Positions 1 through 7,746 of a DNA stretch of 64,000 bases are shown piece by piece; the stretch's first letter is position 1; the number at the start of each line of letters is the position of its first letter. Source of the DNA: Bacteroidetes bacterium ADurb.Bin013 (GTDB lineage: Bacteria; Bacteroidota; Bacteroidia; Bacteroidales; UBA932); assembly GCA_002071385.1 (NCBI GenBank), contig MWFB01000007.1, forward strand, positions 1-64,000. The letters run 5' to 3'. The notes below the pieces were generated by a model. That model saw only the letters and a list, made by a program, of their open reading frames with translations. It was not told the DNA's origin and made no database searches. The position numbers were made by a program, and so were the translations under genes.

Positions 1-513
1 GTACATCAGGGCCATTGTGCCAATGTCATTGTTGTTATTGGCTTTGAAAATATCACCAATTTCCTGGGTGAATTTCGGAGTCCAGACGCTATCGAAGTAT
101 CCTTCTTCATCTTCTCCCTGATAATTTTTGATCTCGTCCATAAGCTCGTTATACCTGGTGATCAGACCTCCAAGGGCATCATTAAGAGGAGTTCCGGTAC
201 CCACTGAAACCTCACCGGGAAGTTTCATTTCAATTGCGATATCGCCTTTTTCCAGGATCAGCTGACCACGGGTACGATCACTTTTTATCATGCACAGTGC
301 CGGTTCTTTAACCTGGCCGGTAAAGAAGGCTTTGTTTTCTGCTATGACCACACTGTCCAGAACGCTGCCGTCGCTGGAAGCTGTGAGCATGGCTACCTGC
401 CCGTTGAAGGAATCATCAGGAAAGGTTGCTGTAATATTATATGTATTGATATTGCAGGAACCCAGCAGGAAAATCCCTAAAAGGGAAACCAAGGTGTAAA
501 TGGATTTTTTCAT
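1..513 (-). CDS. DUF4369-type lipoprotein, partial (3' end outside window)
   Basis: The minus strand is open from an ATG at 513 to the left edge, 171 codons without a stop, so the C-terminus is missing. It starts with a lipoprotein signal (MKKSIYTLVSLLGIF followed by the lipobox LLGSC, Cys about residue 20). The following beta-rich stretch (ITATFPDD..., GQVAML, VLDSVVI, ILEKGDI) looks like the DUF4369 domain that precedes thioredoxin-like TlpA/ResA domains in Bacteroidetes. The missing part could therefore be a thiol-disulfide oxidoreductase, but no CxxC is visible here. A TAnnTTTG element lies 25 bp upstream (539-546), so it probably has its own promoter although it follows the MOSC-Mog gene on the same strand. 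Family assignment is by pattern only. Confidence 0.75.
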   Translation of the reverse strand, partial: MKKSIYTLVSLLGIFLLGSCNINTYNITATFPDDSFNGQVAMLTASSDGSVLDSVVIAENKAFFTGQVKEPALCMIKSDRTRGQLILEKGDIAIEMKLPGEVSVGTGTPLNDALGGLITRYNELMDEIKNYQGEDEEGYFDSVWTPKFTQEIGDIFKANNNNDIGTMALMY

Positions 514-538
514 AAACAAACAGTATTAAATTATTTCG

Positions 539-546
539 CAAAGATA
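539..546 (-). promoter_or_regulatory. Bacteroidetes -7 element TATCTTTG before the DUF4369 gene
   Basis: Read on the minus strand the site is TATCTTTG, matching TAnnTTTG, 25 bp before the ATG at 513. No convincing TTG -33 box is seen at the expected distance. Confidence 0.45.
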
Positions 547-557
547 ATGGAAAAACA

Positions 558-1496
558 TTAATGAACATCTAGTTCCATGCGCATGTAAACCATATGTTTC
601 AAACTGCGTGATATGACGGAAAAATACTCTTTCACGGCATTCACGCTGCCGGGCAGTGCAAAGACAAGTGTATTTTCCGAAACACCCGCCAGCGAAGCAC
701 TCAGCAGGGCATGCGGATTGTCTTTGCCACAGGAAATCCTTATGTATTCCATGATGCCAGGGATCTCCCTCTGAAGGAGCCGTCTGACAACCCCTATGGT
801 TATATCCGAGGGCCCTATCCCCGTACCCCCGCTAGTAAAGACCATATCGTACCCTGCACGGATGAATTTCCTGAGCTCGTTATGCAGTTTTGCCGCGTCA
901 TCGGGCAACAATACACCGGAAATTTCACAAGGCCAGTCGTTTTGACTGCAGAAATCCGCTATGAGTTCAATCAGTACCGGACCGCTACGGTCTGTGTAAA
1001 AGCCGTTATAAGCCCTGGTGCTGAGCGTGATGACCGCAATATGGTATTTTTTGGGATCGTATGTAAGGTTATCACCCGGTCTGAGAATGCCCCCCGAAAG
1101 CACACGAGTGAAAATTCCCTCCTTTGGCATGACGCACCGGCCGCTTTTTTCATAGATCGCACAACCGGGCCCATGGCATTCTTTTCCTATCTGTGTGACC
1201 TCCAGCAAAACATCTCCGCAATTGAACCTGTCCCCGGGGCGGCAGGATTTCAGATCCGGGATATCGGGCCCGGGGGCTCCCTCTGTGGTTATGTTCTCGG
1301 CAAACGACCCATAGGGAAATGCTTCAGGATCCAGTTCCATCATCCGGTAGGCCTCTTCTCCAAGCAGGCTTACCTGCCTGTGCCATGGACCGGCATGGGC
1401 ATCCCCGCACACACCCGATTTGTCAAGCGTAACGGACTCCATAGCTTTTTTTACTGTTCCTTTTGCTTCGGAAAGATTAACAGACAGGATTTTCAT
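558..1496 (-). CDS. MOSC domain - MogA/MoaB molybdopterin adenylyltransferase fusion
   Basis: A two-domain protein of 312 residues. Residues 1 to about 148 form a MOSC domain (GDAHAG near 31-35; IGKECHGPGC near 103-112), a beta-barrel seen in molybdenum sulfurase C-termini. Residues 150-312 are a MogA/MoaB domain with the MPT-binding motif TSGGTGIGPSD (221-231) and the later ALPGS loop. MogA/MoaB activates molybdopterin by adenylation before MoeA inserts the metal. The ATG at 1496 is chosen over an in-frame GTG at 1499; either way the start lies inside the end of moaC by about 20 bp, which fits translational coupling. It is the last gene of the moeA-moaA-moaC-mog operon. The fused MOSC domain may handle sulfur or cofactor transfer, which is inference. 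Confidence 0.9.
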   Translation of the reverse strand: MKILSVNLSEAKGTVKKAMESVTLDKSGVCGDAHAGPWHRQVSLLGEEAYRMMELDPEAFPYGSFAENITTEGAPGPDIPDLKSCRPGDRFNCGDVLLEVTQIGKECHGPGCAIYEKSGRCVMPKEGIFTRVLSGGILRPGDNLTYDPKKYHIAVITLSTRAYNGFYTDRSGPVLIELIADFCSQNDWPCEISGVLLPDDAAKLHNELRKFIRAGYDMVFTSGGTGIGPSDITIGVVRRLLQREIPGIMEYIRISCGKDNPHALLSASLAGVSENTLVFALPGSVNAVKEYFSVISRSLKHMVYMRMELDVH

Positions 1497-1977
1497 CACA
1501 ATACAGTAAGCTTGTTTTTGTTTTCTTAAGTAATTTTATCTCCTTGATCTCCATGCTCTTGTCGACTGCCTTGCACATGTCGTATATGGTAAGGAGCGCT
1601 ATGCTTACGGCCGTTAAAGCTTCCATTTCAACCCCGGTGGGCCCGACGCAGCGGACTTCGGAAAAAGCTTCAATGCGATCCGGATGCATCGTAAAAGTCA
1701 CATCTGCCTTTGCAAGGGGGATGTTGTGGCACAGGGGAATCAGGTTGCTGCATTGTTTAGCTGCCGAAATGCCCGCCAGGGCAGCAGTGGTGAGCACAGA
1801 TCCCTTTTTTACCTGGTCTTCCTTTATCAACTGTATCGTGTCGGAAGACAGGGCAATGGAGCCGCATGCCTTTGCCTCCCTCAGGCTGTTTTCCTTGGAC
1901 GAAGTATCTACCATATGCACACGGCCGTCCTTCCGGGTATGGCTTAGTTCCTGTTTCATAGATTCAGATTTTTTCAT
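1477..1977 (-). CDS. moaC: Cyclic pyranopterin monophosphate synthase MoaC
   Basis: A 166-residue MoaC of normal family length. It converts the MoaA product (3',8-cyclo-7,8-dihydro-GTP) to cyclic pyranopterin monophosphate, the second part of the first step of molybdopterin synthesis. Visible family motifs are VHMVD near the start, the LIPLCHNIPL segment with its active-site His/Cys region, and the VGPTGVEMEALTAVS segment containing catalytic acidic residues. The ATG at 1977 overlaps the moaA stop as ATGA, indicating coupled translation, and the 3' end overlaps the MOSC-Mog gene. The tail after the conserved fold ends with LLYCDENPVC, two extra cysteines of unknown meaning. Confidence 0.95.
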   Translation of the reverse strand: MKKSESMKQELSHTRKDGRVHMVDTSSKENSLREAKACGSIALSSDTIQLIKEDQVKKGSVLTTAALAGISAAKQCSNLIPLCHNIPLAKADVTFTMHPDRIEAFSEVRCVGPTGVEMEALTAVSIALLTIYDMCKAVDKSMEIKEIKLLKKTKTSLLYCDENPVC

Positions 1978-2786
1978 CCTCCCAGATAATTGAATGTTTC
2001 ACAGCTGTTGAAAGTTCCGGCCCCGGGTTTTTCAAGCAGGGCCGTATCCAGGGCTTTTGCTGCACCCAGTTTGCGGATATCGTAACCCGTATTGCTGAAC
2101 AGGCAGGGTTTCAGCATTCCTGTTGAAGTGAGCCGCAGGCGGTTGCAACGGGGGCAGTCCCCGCCATCCCCGCCATCTACCCTTGTAAAAGACCCGTTTT
2201 TCAGGTCCATGTATTGTATCAGTCTCAGCTTCAGTCCTTCTTCCCGGGCAAAATCACGCAACCTGGCCAGTTCATCTTCCCCGGTTTCAGGCAGCAGGAC
2301 GCAGTTCAGTTTGAGTGGGGAACCTGCCCCTCCAAAACCGGCTTTTTTGGCTGTCCTGATACCCTGCAGGACCTTGTTCACGTCCCCGCCACGGGTAAGC
2401 TGCCTGTATTTTTCAGGATCCAGGGTGTCAAGGCTTATGTTGAGCCGGTGCAGGCCGGCCTCTTTCAGTTCCACCGCCATGGCTGTAAGCAGGATACCAT
2501 TGGTGGTCATGGCCAGGTCTTTGATGCCTTCCATGCCAGCCAGGGAACGTACCAGTCCGGTTATGCCTTTGCGCACCAGCGGTTCCCCGCCGGTCAGGCG
2601 GACCTTGCTGATTCCCCGGCTGACAGCATACCGGGTAAAAGCCAGGATTTCCTCATAGGAGAGTAACTGTTCATGCGCCACGGGAGGTACGCCTTCTGCA
2701 GGCATGCAGTAGATGCATCTGAGATTGCAACGGTCTGTAACCGATATGCGCAGGTAATTGATTTGCCTTCCAAAGGAGTCTGTCAT
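1974..2786 (-). CDS. moaA: GTP 3',8-cyclase MoaA (compact form)
   Basis: A radical SAM enzyme of 270 residues that rearranges GTP in the first step of molybdopterin synthesis. The N-terminal cluster motif is CNLRCIYC (Cys 20, 24, 27) and the C-terminal cluster motif is C-x2-C-x13-C (Cys 211, 214, 228). The protein ends in the Gly-Gly tail that MoaA needs for activity. It is clearly shorter than the usual 325-340 residues: the stretch between LRLIQYMDL and the C-terminal cysteines is about 15 residues, where E. coli MoaA has about 60. The ATG at 2786 is chosen because the conserved N-terminus begins there; the longer open frame extends into moeA. It lies 31 bp after moeA and overlaps moaC by ATGA. 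Confidence 0.9.
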   Translation of the reverse strand: MTDSFGRQINYLRISVTDRCNLRCIYCMPAEGVPPVAHEQLLSYEEILAFTRYAVSRGISKVRLTGGEPLVRKGITGLVRSLAGMEGIKDLAMTTNGILLTAMAVELKEAGLHRLNISLDTLDPEKYRQLTRGGDVNKVLQGIRTAKKAGFGGAGSPLKLNCVLLPETGEDELARLRDFAREEGLKLRLIQYMDLKNGSFTRVDGGDGGDCPRCNRLRLTSTGMLKPCLFSNTGYDIRKLGAAKALDTALLEKPGAGTFNSCETFNYLGG

Positions 2787-2817
2787 GGGCCGGTCAGTAA
2801 TTATCAGTGTACACGTA

Positions 2818-3993
2818 CTAAAAAAACAGCACCTGTATTTGTTCTCCATCCCGGATGGATTGTATCCCCACAGGGATACGGCCAAGTCCGTGTGCCGTGG
2901 AAAGGGATGCCAGGTGTGCAGACCCGTTGTAGCGAATGGGAGAACAAGTTCCGTCCGGATTGATGCGTATGGGAATGTGCGCCATGCGTTCGCTCCTGTG
3001 TCGTCTATATGCACCTTTCAGGGGCATAAGTGTGGTTACCGGTTCCAGGCGCGCACCCTGCATGGCGGCGATAAAAGGATGTACCATGAGCCGGCACAGG
3101 ACAAAGGAGGAAACAGGATTGCCTGGCAATCCGAAGATGAATTTTCCTGTGGAAGGTGAAATGGCAAAAGTGGTGGGTTTTCCCGGCTGAATCCGGACCC
3201 GGTCAAAAAGGATTTCAAAACCCAGTTCCCGGATCACTCCGGGTACCTTATCGTAATCGCCTTCGGAAACGCCACCGGTCAGGATCACTACCTGGTTTGC
3301 TTCCAGTGCGGTTTGCAGGAGACGGCTGGTTTCTACGGCGCTGTCCGCAGCAATGCCGTAATAGGCAGGAACGGCACCCATCTGATGCATCATGGCCATC
3401 AGCTGCCAGGAATTGGTGTTATAGATCTTCCCCGGCAAGGGAGGACTTCCCGGTTCCACAAGCTCATCCCCGGTAGAGAGGATGCCCACCGTGATTTTCC
3501 GGCTTACAGCGACTTTTGTCATGCCGCATGAAGCTATCAATGATACATGTTGCGGTTGCATCAACGTCCCGGCATGCAGGACCGGATCACCTGCCTTCAG
3601 GTCTTCTCCCTGACGGATAATGTTGTCCGATGCCGGTCGCGGACCGAATACCCGTCCGTCACGCACCTTGGCGTTTTCCAGGATCAACACGGCATTGGCG
3701 CCTTCAGGCATGATGGCCCCGGTCATGATCTTGCTGCACATGCCTGGAATGATCTCATGAACAGGCAATTTGCCGGCGGTAATCACTTCCAGGACAGCCA
3801 TCCCGTTTTCTGTATCTTCCTTGCGGCAGGCATATCCGTCCATTGCCGATTTTGAAAAGGGAGGCATATCGGCAGGGGCCTTTATATCCAGGGAAAGGAT
3901 ACGTCCACAGGCATCTTCAAGTGATATCATTTCAGTGCCGGCAGGGGTGGCGTGGCCCATCACAATTTGCAAAGCATCATGGAAATCTATCAT
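2818..3993 (-). CDS. moeA: Molybdopterin molybdenumtransferase MoeA
   Basis: A 391-residue MoeA of normal length. It inserts molybdate or tungstate into adenylated molybdopterin. Recognisable segments are PPFSKSAMDGYA (about residues 43-54), the GILSTGDEL loop before the MogA-like domain, the TGGVSEGDYD motif (TSGGVSVG-like) and the FGLPGNPVSSFV motif. It is the first gene of the leftward cofactor operon. A TAnnTTTG element ends only 5 bp before the ATG, so the transcript is probably leaderless or nearly so. In this context with WtpA and an AOR-family enzyme the metal could well be tungsten. Confidence 0.95.
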   Translation of the reverse strand: MIDFHDALQIVMGHATPAGTEMISLEDACGRILSLDIKAPADMPPFSKSAMDGYACRKEDTENGMAVLEVITAGKLPVHEIIPGMCSKIMTGAIMPEGANAVLILENAKVRDGRVFGPRPASDNIIRQGEDLKAGDPVLHAGTLMQPQHVSLIASCGMTKVAVSRKITVGILSTGDELVEPGSPPLPGKIYNTNSWQLMAMMHQMGAVPAYYGIAADSAVETSRLLQTALEANQVVILTGGVSEGDYDKVPGVIRELGFEILFDRVRIQPGKPTTFAISPSTGKFIFGLPGNPVSSFVLCRLMVHPFIAAMQGARLEPVTTLMPLKGAYRRHRSERMAHIPIRINPDGTCSPIRYNGSAHLASLSTAHGLGRIPVGIQSIRDGEQIQVLFF

Positions 3994-3998
3994 AGAAA

Positions 3999-4006
3999 CA
4001 AAGATA
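3999..4006 (-). promoter_or_regulatory. -7 element TATCTTTG of the moeA operon
   Basis: The minus strand reads TATCTTTG and ends 5 bp before the moeA ATG (3993). The start of transcription expected a few bases downstream would fall at or next to the start codon. Confidence 0.6.
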
Positions 4007-4019
4007 CAATGGATTTTTT

Positions 4020-4027
4020 TATATTTG
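4020..4027 (+). promoter_or_regulatory. -7 element TATATTTG of wtpBC
   Basis: TATATTTG lies 14 bp before the wtpB ATG at 4042, back to back with the moeA promoter inside a 48-bp divergent intergenic region. The two promoters are close enough to compete or to share one regulator. Confidence 0.6.
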
Positions 4028-4041
4028 CTTTGTAAAGAAAG

Positions 4042-4836
4042 ATGATGTTCCTCAGGCTCAATAATACGACCACACGCCTGGTCTTTTTATTTTTATCCGG
4101 TATCCTGCTGCTGTTCATTGTTGCACCGCTGCTGGGGCTTTTCTTATCCACATCCCTGCCGGATCTGTTTGAGACAATCAAGGACACGGATGTTCAGCGA
4201 AGCATTGGCCTCACGCTGGGCGTCTCGGCGCTTTTTACCCTTCTGGCTGGTTTTTTCGCCCTTCCGCTGGCCTATATCATGGCTCGGAAAGAATTCAGGG
4301 GAAAAGCCTTCATCCAGGGATTGATCGACATACCCATCGTACTGCCGCACTCTGCGGCCGGGATAGCTGTTCTGGGGTTTATTTCAAGGGACTCTGCCCT
4401 TGGCAGGTTGGCAGATATCATGGGACTGAACCTGGTGGGCAGTCCCTTCGCCATCGGGGTAGCCATGGCTTTTGTAAGTGTTCCTTTTCTCATCAATGCG
4501 GCCAGGGATGGATTTGAGGCCGTACCGGAACGCCTGGAACAGGCTGCCCGGTCCCTGGGAGCTTCACCTTTCAGGGTTTTCTGGCAGATATCCCTTCCGC
4601 TGGCCAAACCATCTGTGATTACAGGGCTTGTGCTTATGTTCGCCAGGGGAATGAGTGAGTTCGGCGCCGTGGTCATAGTTGCTTACCATCCCATGACCAC
4701 CCCCGTGCTGATATTTGACCGGTTCAATTCCTTCGGGCTTGATTATGCCCGGCCGGTTGCTGTGCTTTTTATTATCATATGCATCCTGGTGTTCATGGCG
4801 CTTCGCCTGTTGGGCCGAAACAAAAAAAAGAAGTGA
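4042..4836 (+). CDS. wtpB: Tungstate/molybdate ABC transporter permease
   Basis: A 264-residue inner-membrane permease with hydrophobic segments from about residue 12 to 252. The EAA-type cytoplasmic loop that contacts the ATPase is visible as EQAARSLGASPFRVFWQISLP at about 177-197. It moves oxyanion delivered by the periplasmic binding protein. The adjoining wtpC starts 1 bp after its stop. It is called WtpB rather than ModB because the binding protein encoded 0.9 kb away is of the WtpA type; sequence alone does not settle the substrate. A second in-frame ATG directly follows the first, so the start is uncertain by one residue. Confidence 0.85.
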   Translation: MMFLRLNNTTTRLVFLFLSGILLLFIVAPLLGLFLSTSLPDLFETIKDTDVQRSIGLTLGVSALFTLLAGFFALPLAYIMARKEFRGKAFIQGLIDIPIVLPHSAAGIAVLGFISRDSALGRLADIMGLNLVGSPFAIGVAMAFVSVPFLINAARDGFEAVPERLEQAARSLGASPFRVFWQISLPLAKPSVITGLVLMFARGMSEFGAVVIVAYHPMTTPVLIFDRFNSFGLDYARPVAVLFIIICILVFMALRLLGRNKKKK

Positions 4837-4837
4837 T

Positions 4838-5455
4838 ATGTTGTTGTGCAGGGACCTGGAATATAAAGTGGGCACTTTTCACCTGGAGGGATTCTCTCTG
4901 GTGCTTCAACAGGGCGATTACTGTGCCCTGTTGGGCCCGTCCGGATCTGGCAAGACAATCATCCTGGAGTTGATAGCCGGATTGAGAACCCTGAAAAAAG
5001 GCTCGATAATCATTGATGGCAAGGATTGTACCCTCCTTCCCCCGCAACGCAGACCGGTGGGGATCCTCTTCCAGGACTACGCGCTCTTTCCGCACATGAG
5101 CGTCTTTGAAAACATCGCCTGGCCCCTGGAGATCAGGAAAATGAAAAAGAATGAGATCAAAAGGACGGTGGTCAGCTTTGCCTCTGACCTGGATATTGAT
5201 AGGCACATGGACAGGATGCCCGGGTCGCTCTCCGGAGGGGAGAAACAGCGGGTTGCCCTAGCCCGTACGCTGGTCGTTCATCCCAAAGTGCTTTTACTGG
5301 ACGAGCCCTTGTCCGCGCTGGATGCCCCGCTAAGGGACCAATCGGTCCTTCTACTGAAAAAGGTGTCGCAGACTGGCATCACCATCCTTCACGTCACGCA
5401 TGACCAGGCCGAGGTGAGATTCCTGGCCAACCGCCAGATCACCATAGGATCATAA
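4838..5455 (+). CDS. wtpC: Tungstate/molybdate ABC transporter ATP-binding protein, short form
   Basis: A 205-residue ABC ATPase with Walker A GPSGSGKT (33-40), Q-loop LFQDYALFPHMSV, signature LSGGEKQRVALAR, Walker B VLLLDEPLSALD and switch HVTHDQ. The ATG at 4838 is used because it follows the wtpB stop at a distance of 1 bp and the conserved fold begins there; a longer open frame reads back into wtpB. ModC and WtpC proteins are usually about 340-360 residues with a C-terminal oxyanion-binding regulatory domain. This protein stops right after the ATPase core, so trans-inhibition by bound tungstate or molybdate is probably absent. Confidence 0.85.
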   Translation: MLLCRDLEYKVGTFHLEGFSLVLQQGDYCALLGPSGSGKTIILELIAGLRTLKKGSIIIDGKDCTLLPPQRRPVGILFQDYALFPHMSVFENIAWPLEIRKMKKNEIKRTVVSFASDLDIDRHMDRMPGSLSGGEKQRVALARTLVVHPKVLLLDEPLSALDAPLRDQSVLLLKKVSQTGITILHVTHDQAEVRFLANRQITIGS

Positions 5456-5701
5456 CACTCCGGCTTTTTGCTCCGGGGTACCATTCTTTTGCTGCCTGCT
5501 GCGGCCGCTGACATCACACGAACGGGAAGCTTATTCATTAAGCCGAGGCTCTACGTTCCAAGGGGTGGCAGTGAAAGAAGCAGGCAGCATATGCAGGAAA
5601 GCTTCGGCATAAAGTAAAAGTGCTCTGTTCCATGTAGTCTCAGCGAGCATTACAGGTACCAACAGAATAAGTGAAGCTTATCGGTGTATAATTAAGGTAC
5701 G
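5456..5701. other. Convergent intergenic region with 10-bp inverted repeat
   Basis: These 246 bp lie between the 3' ends of wtpC and wtpA, so they precede neither gene. A perfect 10-bp inverted repeat (gctgcctgct at 5491-5500, agcaggcagc at 5579-5588) encloses 78 nt, and inside it gaacg (5520-5524) can pair with cgttc (5554-5558) around a small gctta/taagc hairpin. A 31-codon ATG frame with three cysteines runs on the minus strand from 5633 to 5538. Nothing here is recognisable as a known gene or RNA. It could be a small RNA, an unusual terminator or a dispersed repeat remnant. Confidence 0.4.
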
Positions 5702-6640
5702 TTACTGTCCCATGGAGCGCAGTATCTTCTGTCCTCCGTCGGGATCTGTCAGGAAATCTGCGAATTTTTTCGCCAGTTCAGGATTCCGGGCATTGTGGGG
5801 GATGGTGAAACTGTAAGTAATGGGGGTTCCTCTTACCAGGACGGAGTCCCCGGGGCTGCCACCCCTGATTTTCAACTGTGCCGAGGCATAGAGGTTTGCC
5901 ATAGTGCTGTCACCCAGGTTGATTTCCGGGGGCAATTCCAGGAACCGCAGGCCGTGTTGCATGGCAACTGATTTATAGATGAACATATAGTCTATGGCCT
6001 GGCTTCCCAGCAATGCCAGCAGGTCCACTTCCTTGGGGCGGATGAAACGGTGGTCTTTTCCTGTAAAGTCACTTACCCGGAAAGGGACCTTGCTGCCGGA
6101 TCCGGCATAATGACGTTCTGCCAGCTGCAAGGTGAACATGGTACGGTATCCGCAGGGGTCTGCATTTGGATCTGATCTACCATAGAACACATCAGGGGAA
6201 AGCAATACCCGGTACCAGTTCTCCGAATTAATCTCGTCCGATTTGCGCGATTTGTCCGTGAAGGCAATGACTATGCTGTTCACGGCAAAGGGTTGGTTCA
6301 TGGATGCATATTCAGGTATCAGCAACTGGTCAATGACCATGTAATCTGCCGAAGCCATGATGTCACAGGATCGTCCCAGCTCTGTGATCTTGCGGGCGCA
6401 ATCCACGCTCCCGGCGGCTTCCATGAGAAATTCAGTTCCGGGATGTATGGTGGCAAAACTGTCAGCCAGGGCTTTCATGGGGAGTGACAGGCTGCCTGCG
6501 TGAAAGACAACCAGTTGCTTGTCAGATTTTTGGCTGCAACCGGAAAATGATATGCCCAGAAGCGGCAAGAGCAGCAATTTTGACGACAGAAGTAATCGTC
6601 TCAAAGTCAGCAAAGGCAACTTACGAATTTGTTTTTTCAT
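5702..6640 (-). CDS. wtpA: Tungstate/molybdate substrate-binding lipoprotein WtpA
   Basis: A 312-residue periplasmic binding protein with a lipoprotein signal ending in SFSGC (Cys about 35). The pattern FHAGSLS..P, EAAGSVDCARKI.ELG, ASADYMVID, LIPEYA and DPNADPCGYR follows archaeal-type WtpA closely and differs from ModA. WtpA binds tungstate and molybdate in octahedral form with help of protein carboxylates and prefers tungstate. The ATG at 6640 is chosen because it follows the upstream lipoprotein stop by 1 bp and has a GGAAGAG sequence just upstream; a TTG frame start at 6658 overlaps that gene. It is the last gene of the thiF-thiS-lipoprotein-wtpA operon and points tail to tail at wtpBC, so binding protein and permease are on separate transcripts. 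Confidence 0.92.
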   Translation of the reverse strand: MKKQIRKLPLLTLRRLLLSSKLLLLPLLGISFSGCSQKSDKQLVVFHAGSLSLPMKALADSFATIHPGTEFLMEAAGSVDCARKITELGRSCDIMASADYMVIDQLLIPEYASMNQPFAVNSIVIAFTDKSRKSDEINSENWYRVLLSPDVFYGRSDPNADPCGYRTMFTLQLAERHYAGSGSKVPFRVSDFTGKDHRFIRPKEVDLLALLGSQAIDYMFIYKSVAMQHGLRFLELPPEINLGDSTMANLYASAQLKIRGGSPGDSVLVRGTPITYSFTIPHNARNPELAKKFADFLTDPDGGQKILRSMGQ

Positions 6641-6641
6641 A

Positions 6642-7724
6642 TCACTCTTCCGGGTCAATCAACCGGATTTCACTCAGTCCTTTGATGCATCTGTCTGCAA
6701 AAGCATCGGGGGCTGTATACAGGGAAAAAGATTTTCCCCTTTGCATAAGGAGGATTTCCCGGTTGTCGTTCCGGTTGACCACCTCGGCCAGGGAAAAAGC
6801 CGCCCGGAAACCATCCACACCGGCAATGCTCAGCATTCCTGTCTGCACCGTTTTGTAATCGTCAGAGGGGAACCATGGCTGGATCATCCTGCTGAGCATT
6901 TGTCCTGAAAATTCGCGGACTCCCTTGTAACCTGTGCTGTTACCGTAAAAAAGCACAGGATAGGTAATCACAGGAAGTTCGCTGTCCGGCCGGGTGATAA
7001 CGGCCAGCGTATCCTCCAGGGAAGTCTGTATGCCAATCCGTCCCGGGTCGTTTTCAAGAACCAGGGAGTCCCGGTTGACTACGTAATTACCTTTCAAGGA
7101 TCGGATGGTTATGTGTGTCGGATTCTTTATGTTCCTGACAGAGACCAGGTCTGTTTCCGATACCACTTTCATTGTTGAGGGAAGTTTCCACAGTTCACCC
7201 GTTTTACCGGGGATCACGCGGGTTACCCTTTTGGCAATAACAATGCCGTACATATTTGCCGAGTAGAAGATCTCACCCCAGGAAAACACGGTCATTTCTC
7301 CCGCATCGTTCCTAACTTCAATATACACGTCAATGGGTGGCCAAAGGTCTTCCTTACTGGCTTTATCAACCTTGAGCGTACTGAGGATATCGCACAGGGC
7401 ATAACCGTCATAGCGGAAGGTTCCCAGAAAGGCAATTGAATCACCCTCTTCGCACCAGACAGCCTCTTTTACGGTTACGGTCCGCAAAGGATAACGGGAG
7501 AGTCTGATCTCAGTGGTTTGTTCGACCTCACCATCAATGAACAGTCTGTTGGGGCCCTGAAGGGTGGTGTAGGCTTCCCGGTTGAAATAATTGTTGGATC
7601 CCGAATTCCATACCAGGGTAGATCCGCTGATCGCGTCCAGATCAAGGGAAATGCACGAAGGGGCAAGGAAAGCCGTTGCTATCAGTATCAGTCCTGCAAG
7701 GTGGTAAAATAAGGTTGTTTTCAT
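6642..7724 (-). CDS. Lipoprotein with sulfite-oxidase-like (oxidoreductase molybdopterin-binding) fold features
   Basis: A 360-residue lipoprotein, signal MKTTLFYHLAGLIL ending in lipobox APSC (Cys 24). The stretch from about residue 80 to 200 (RTVTVKEAVWC, DGYALCDILSTL, PIDVYIEVRNDAGEM, RVTRVIPGKTG, WKLPSTMKVV, THITI) has the rhythm of the PF00174-type molybdopterin-binding domain. The C-terminal third (PVLFYGNSTGYKG, DGFRAAFSLAEVVN, SEIRLID) resembles a second degenerate copy. Whether cofactor is bound cannot be told. The ATG at 7724 gives a clean signal peptide; the longer frame overlaps the ThiS gene. It sits between the ThiS-like carrier and wtpA in one operon, which ties it to tungsten or pterin metabolism. 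An alternative is a metal- or cofactor-sensing surface protein. Confidence 0.6.
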   Translation of the reverse strand: MKTTLFYHLAGLILIATAFLAPSCISLDLDAISGSTLVWNSGSNNYFNREAYTTLQGPNRLFIDGEVEQTTEIRLSRYPLRTVTVKEAVWCEEGDSIAFLGTFRYDGYALCDILSTLKVDKASKEDLWPPIDVYIEVRNDAGEMTVFSWGEIFYSANMYGIVIAKRVTRVIPGKTGELWKLPSTMKVVSETDLVSVRNIKNPTHITIRSLKGNYVVNRDSLVLENDPGRIGIQTSLEDTLAVITRPDSELPVITYPVLFYGNSTGYKGVREFSGQMLSRMIQPWFPSDDYKTVQTGMLSIAGVDGFRAAFSLAEVVNRNDNREILLMQRGKSFSLYTAPDAFADRCIKGLSEIRLIDPEE

Positions 7725-7746
7725 AAATTTTCGTGATATGTCATCT

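Noticed and set aside
711-1529. 272-codon open frame on the plus strand opposite the MOSC-Mog gene
   Set aside because: It mirrors a gene with clear family motifs and shows no recognisable protein features itself.
5456-5701. Molybdenum/tungsten cofactor riboswitch
   Set aside because: The region is downstream of both flanking genes, not in a 5' leader, and I could not match it to the known motif with certainty.
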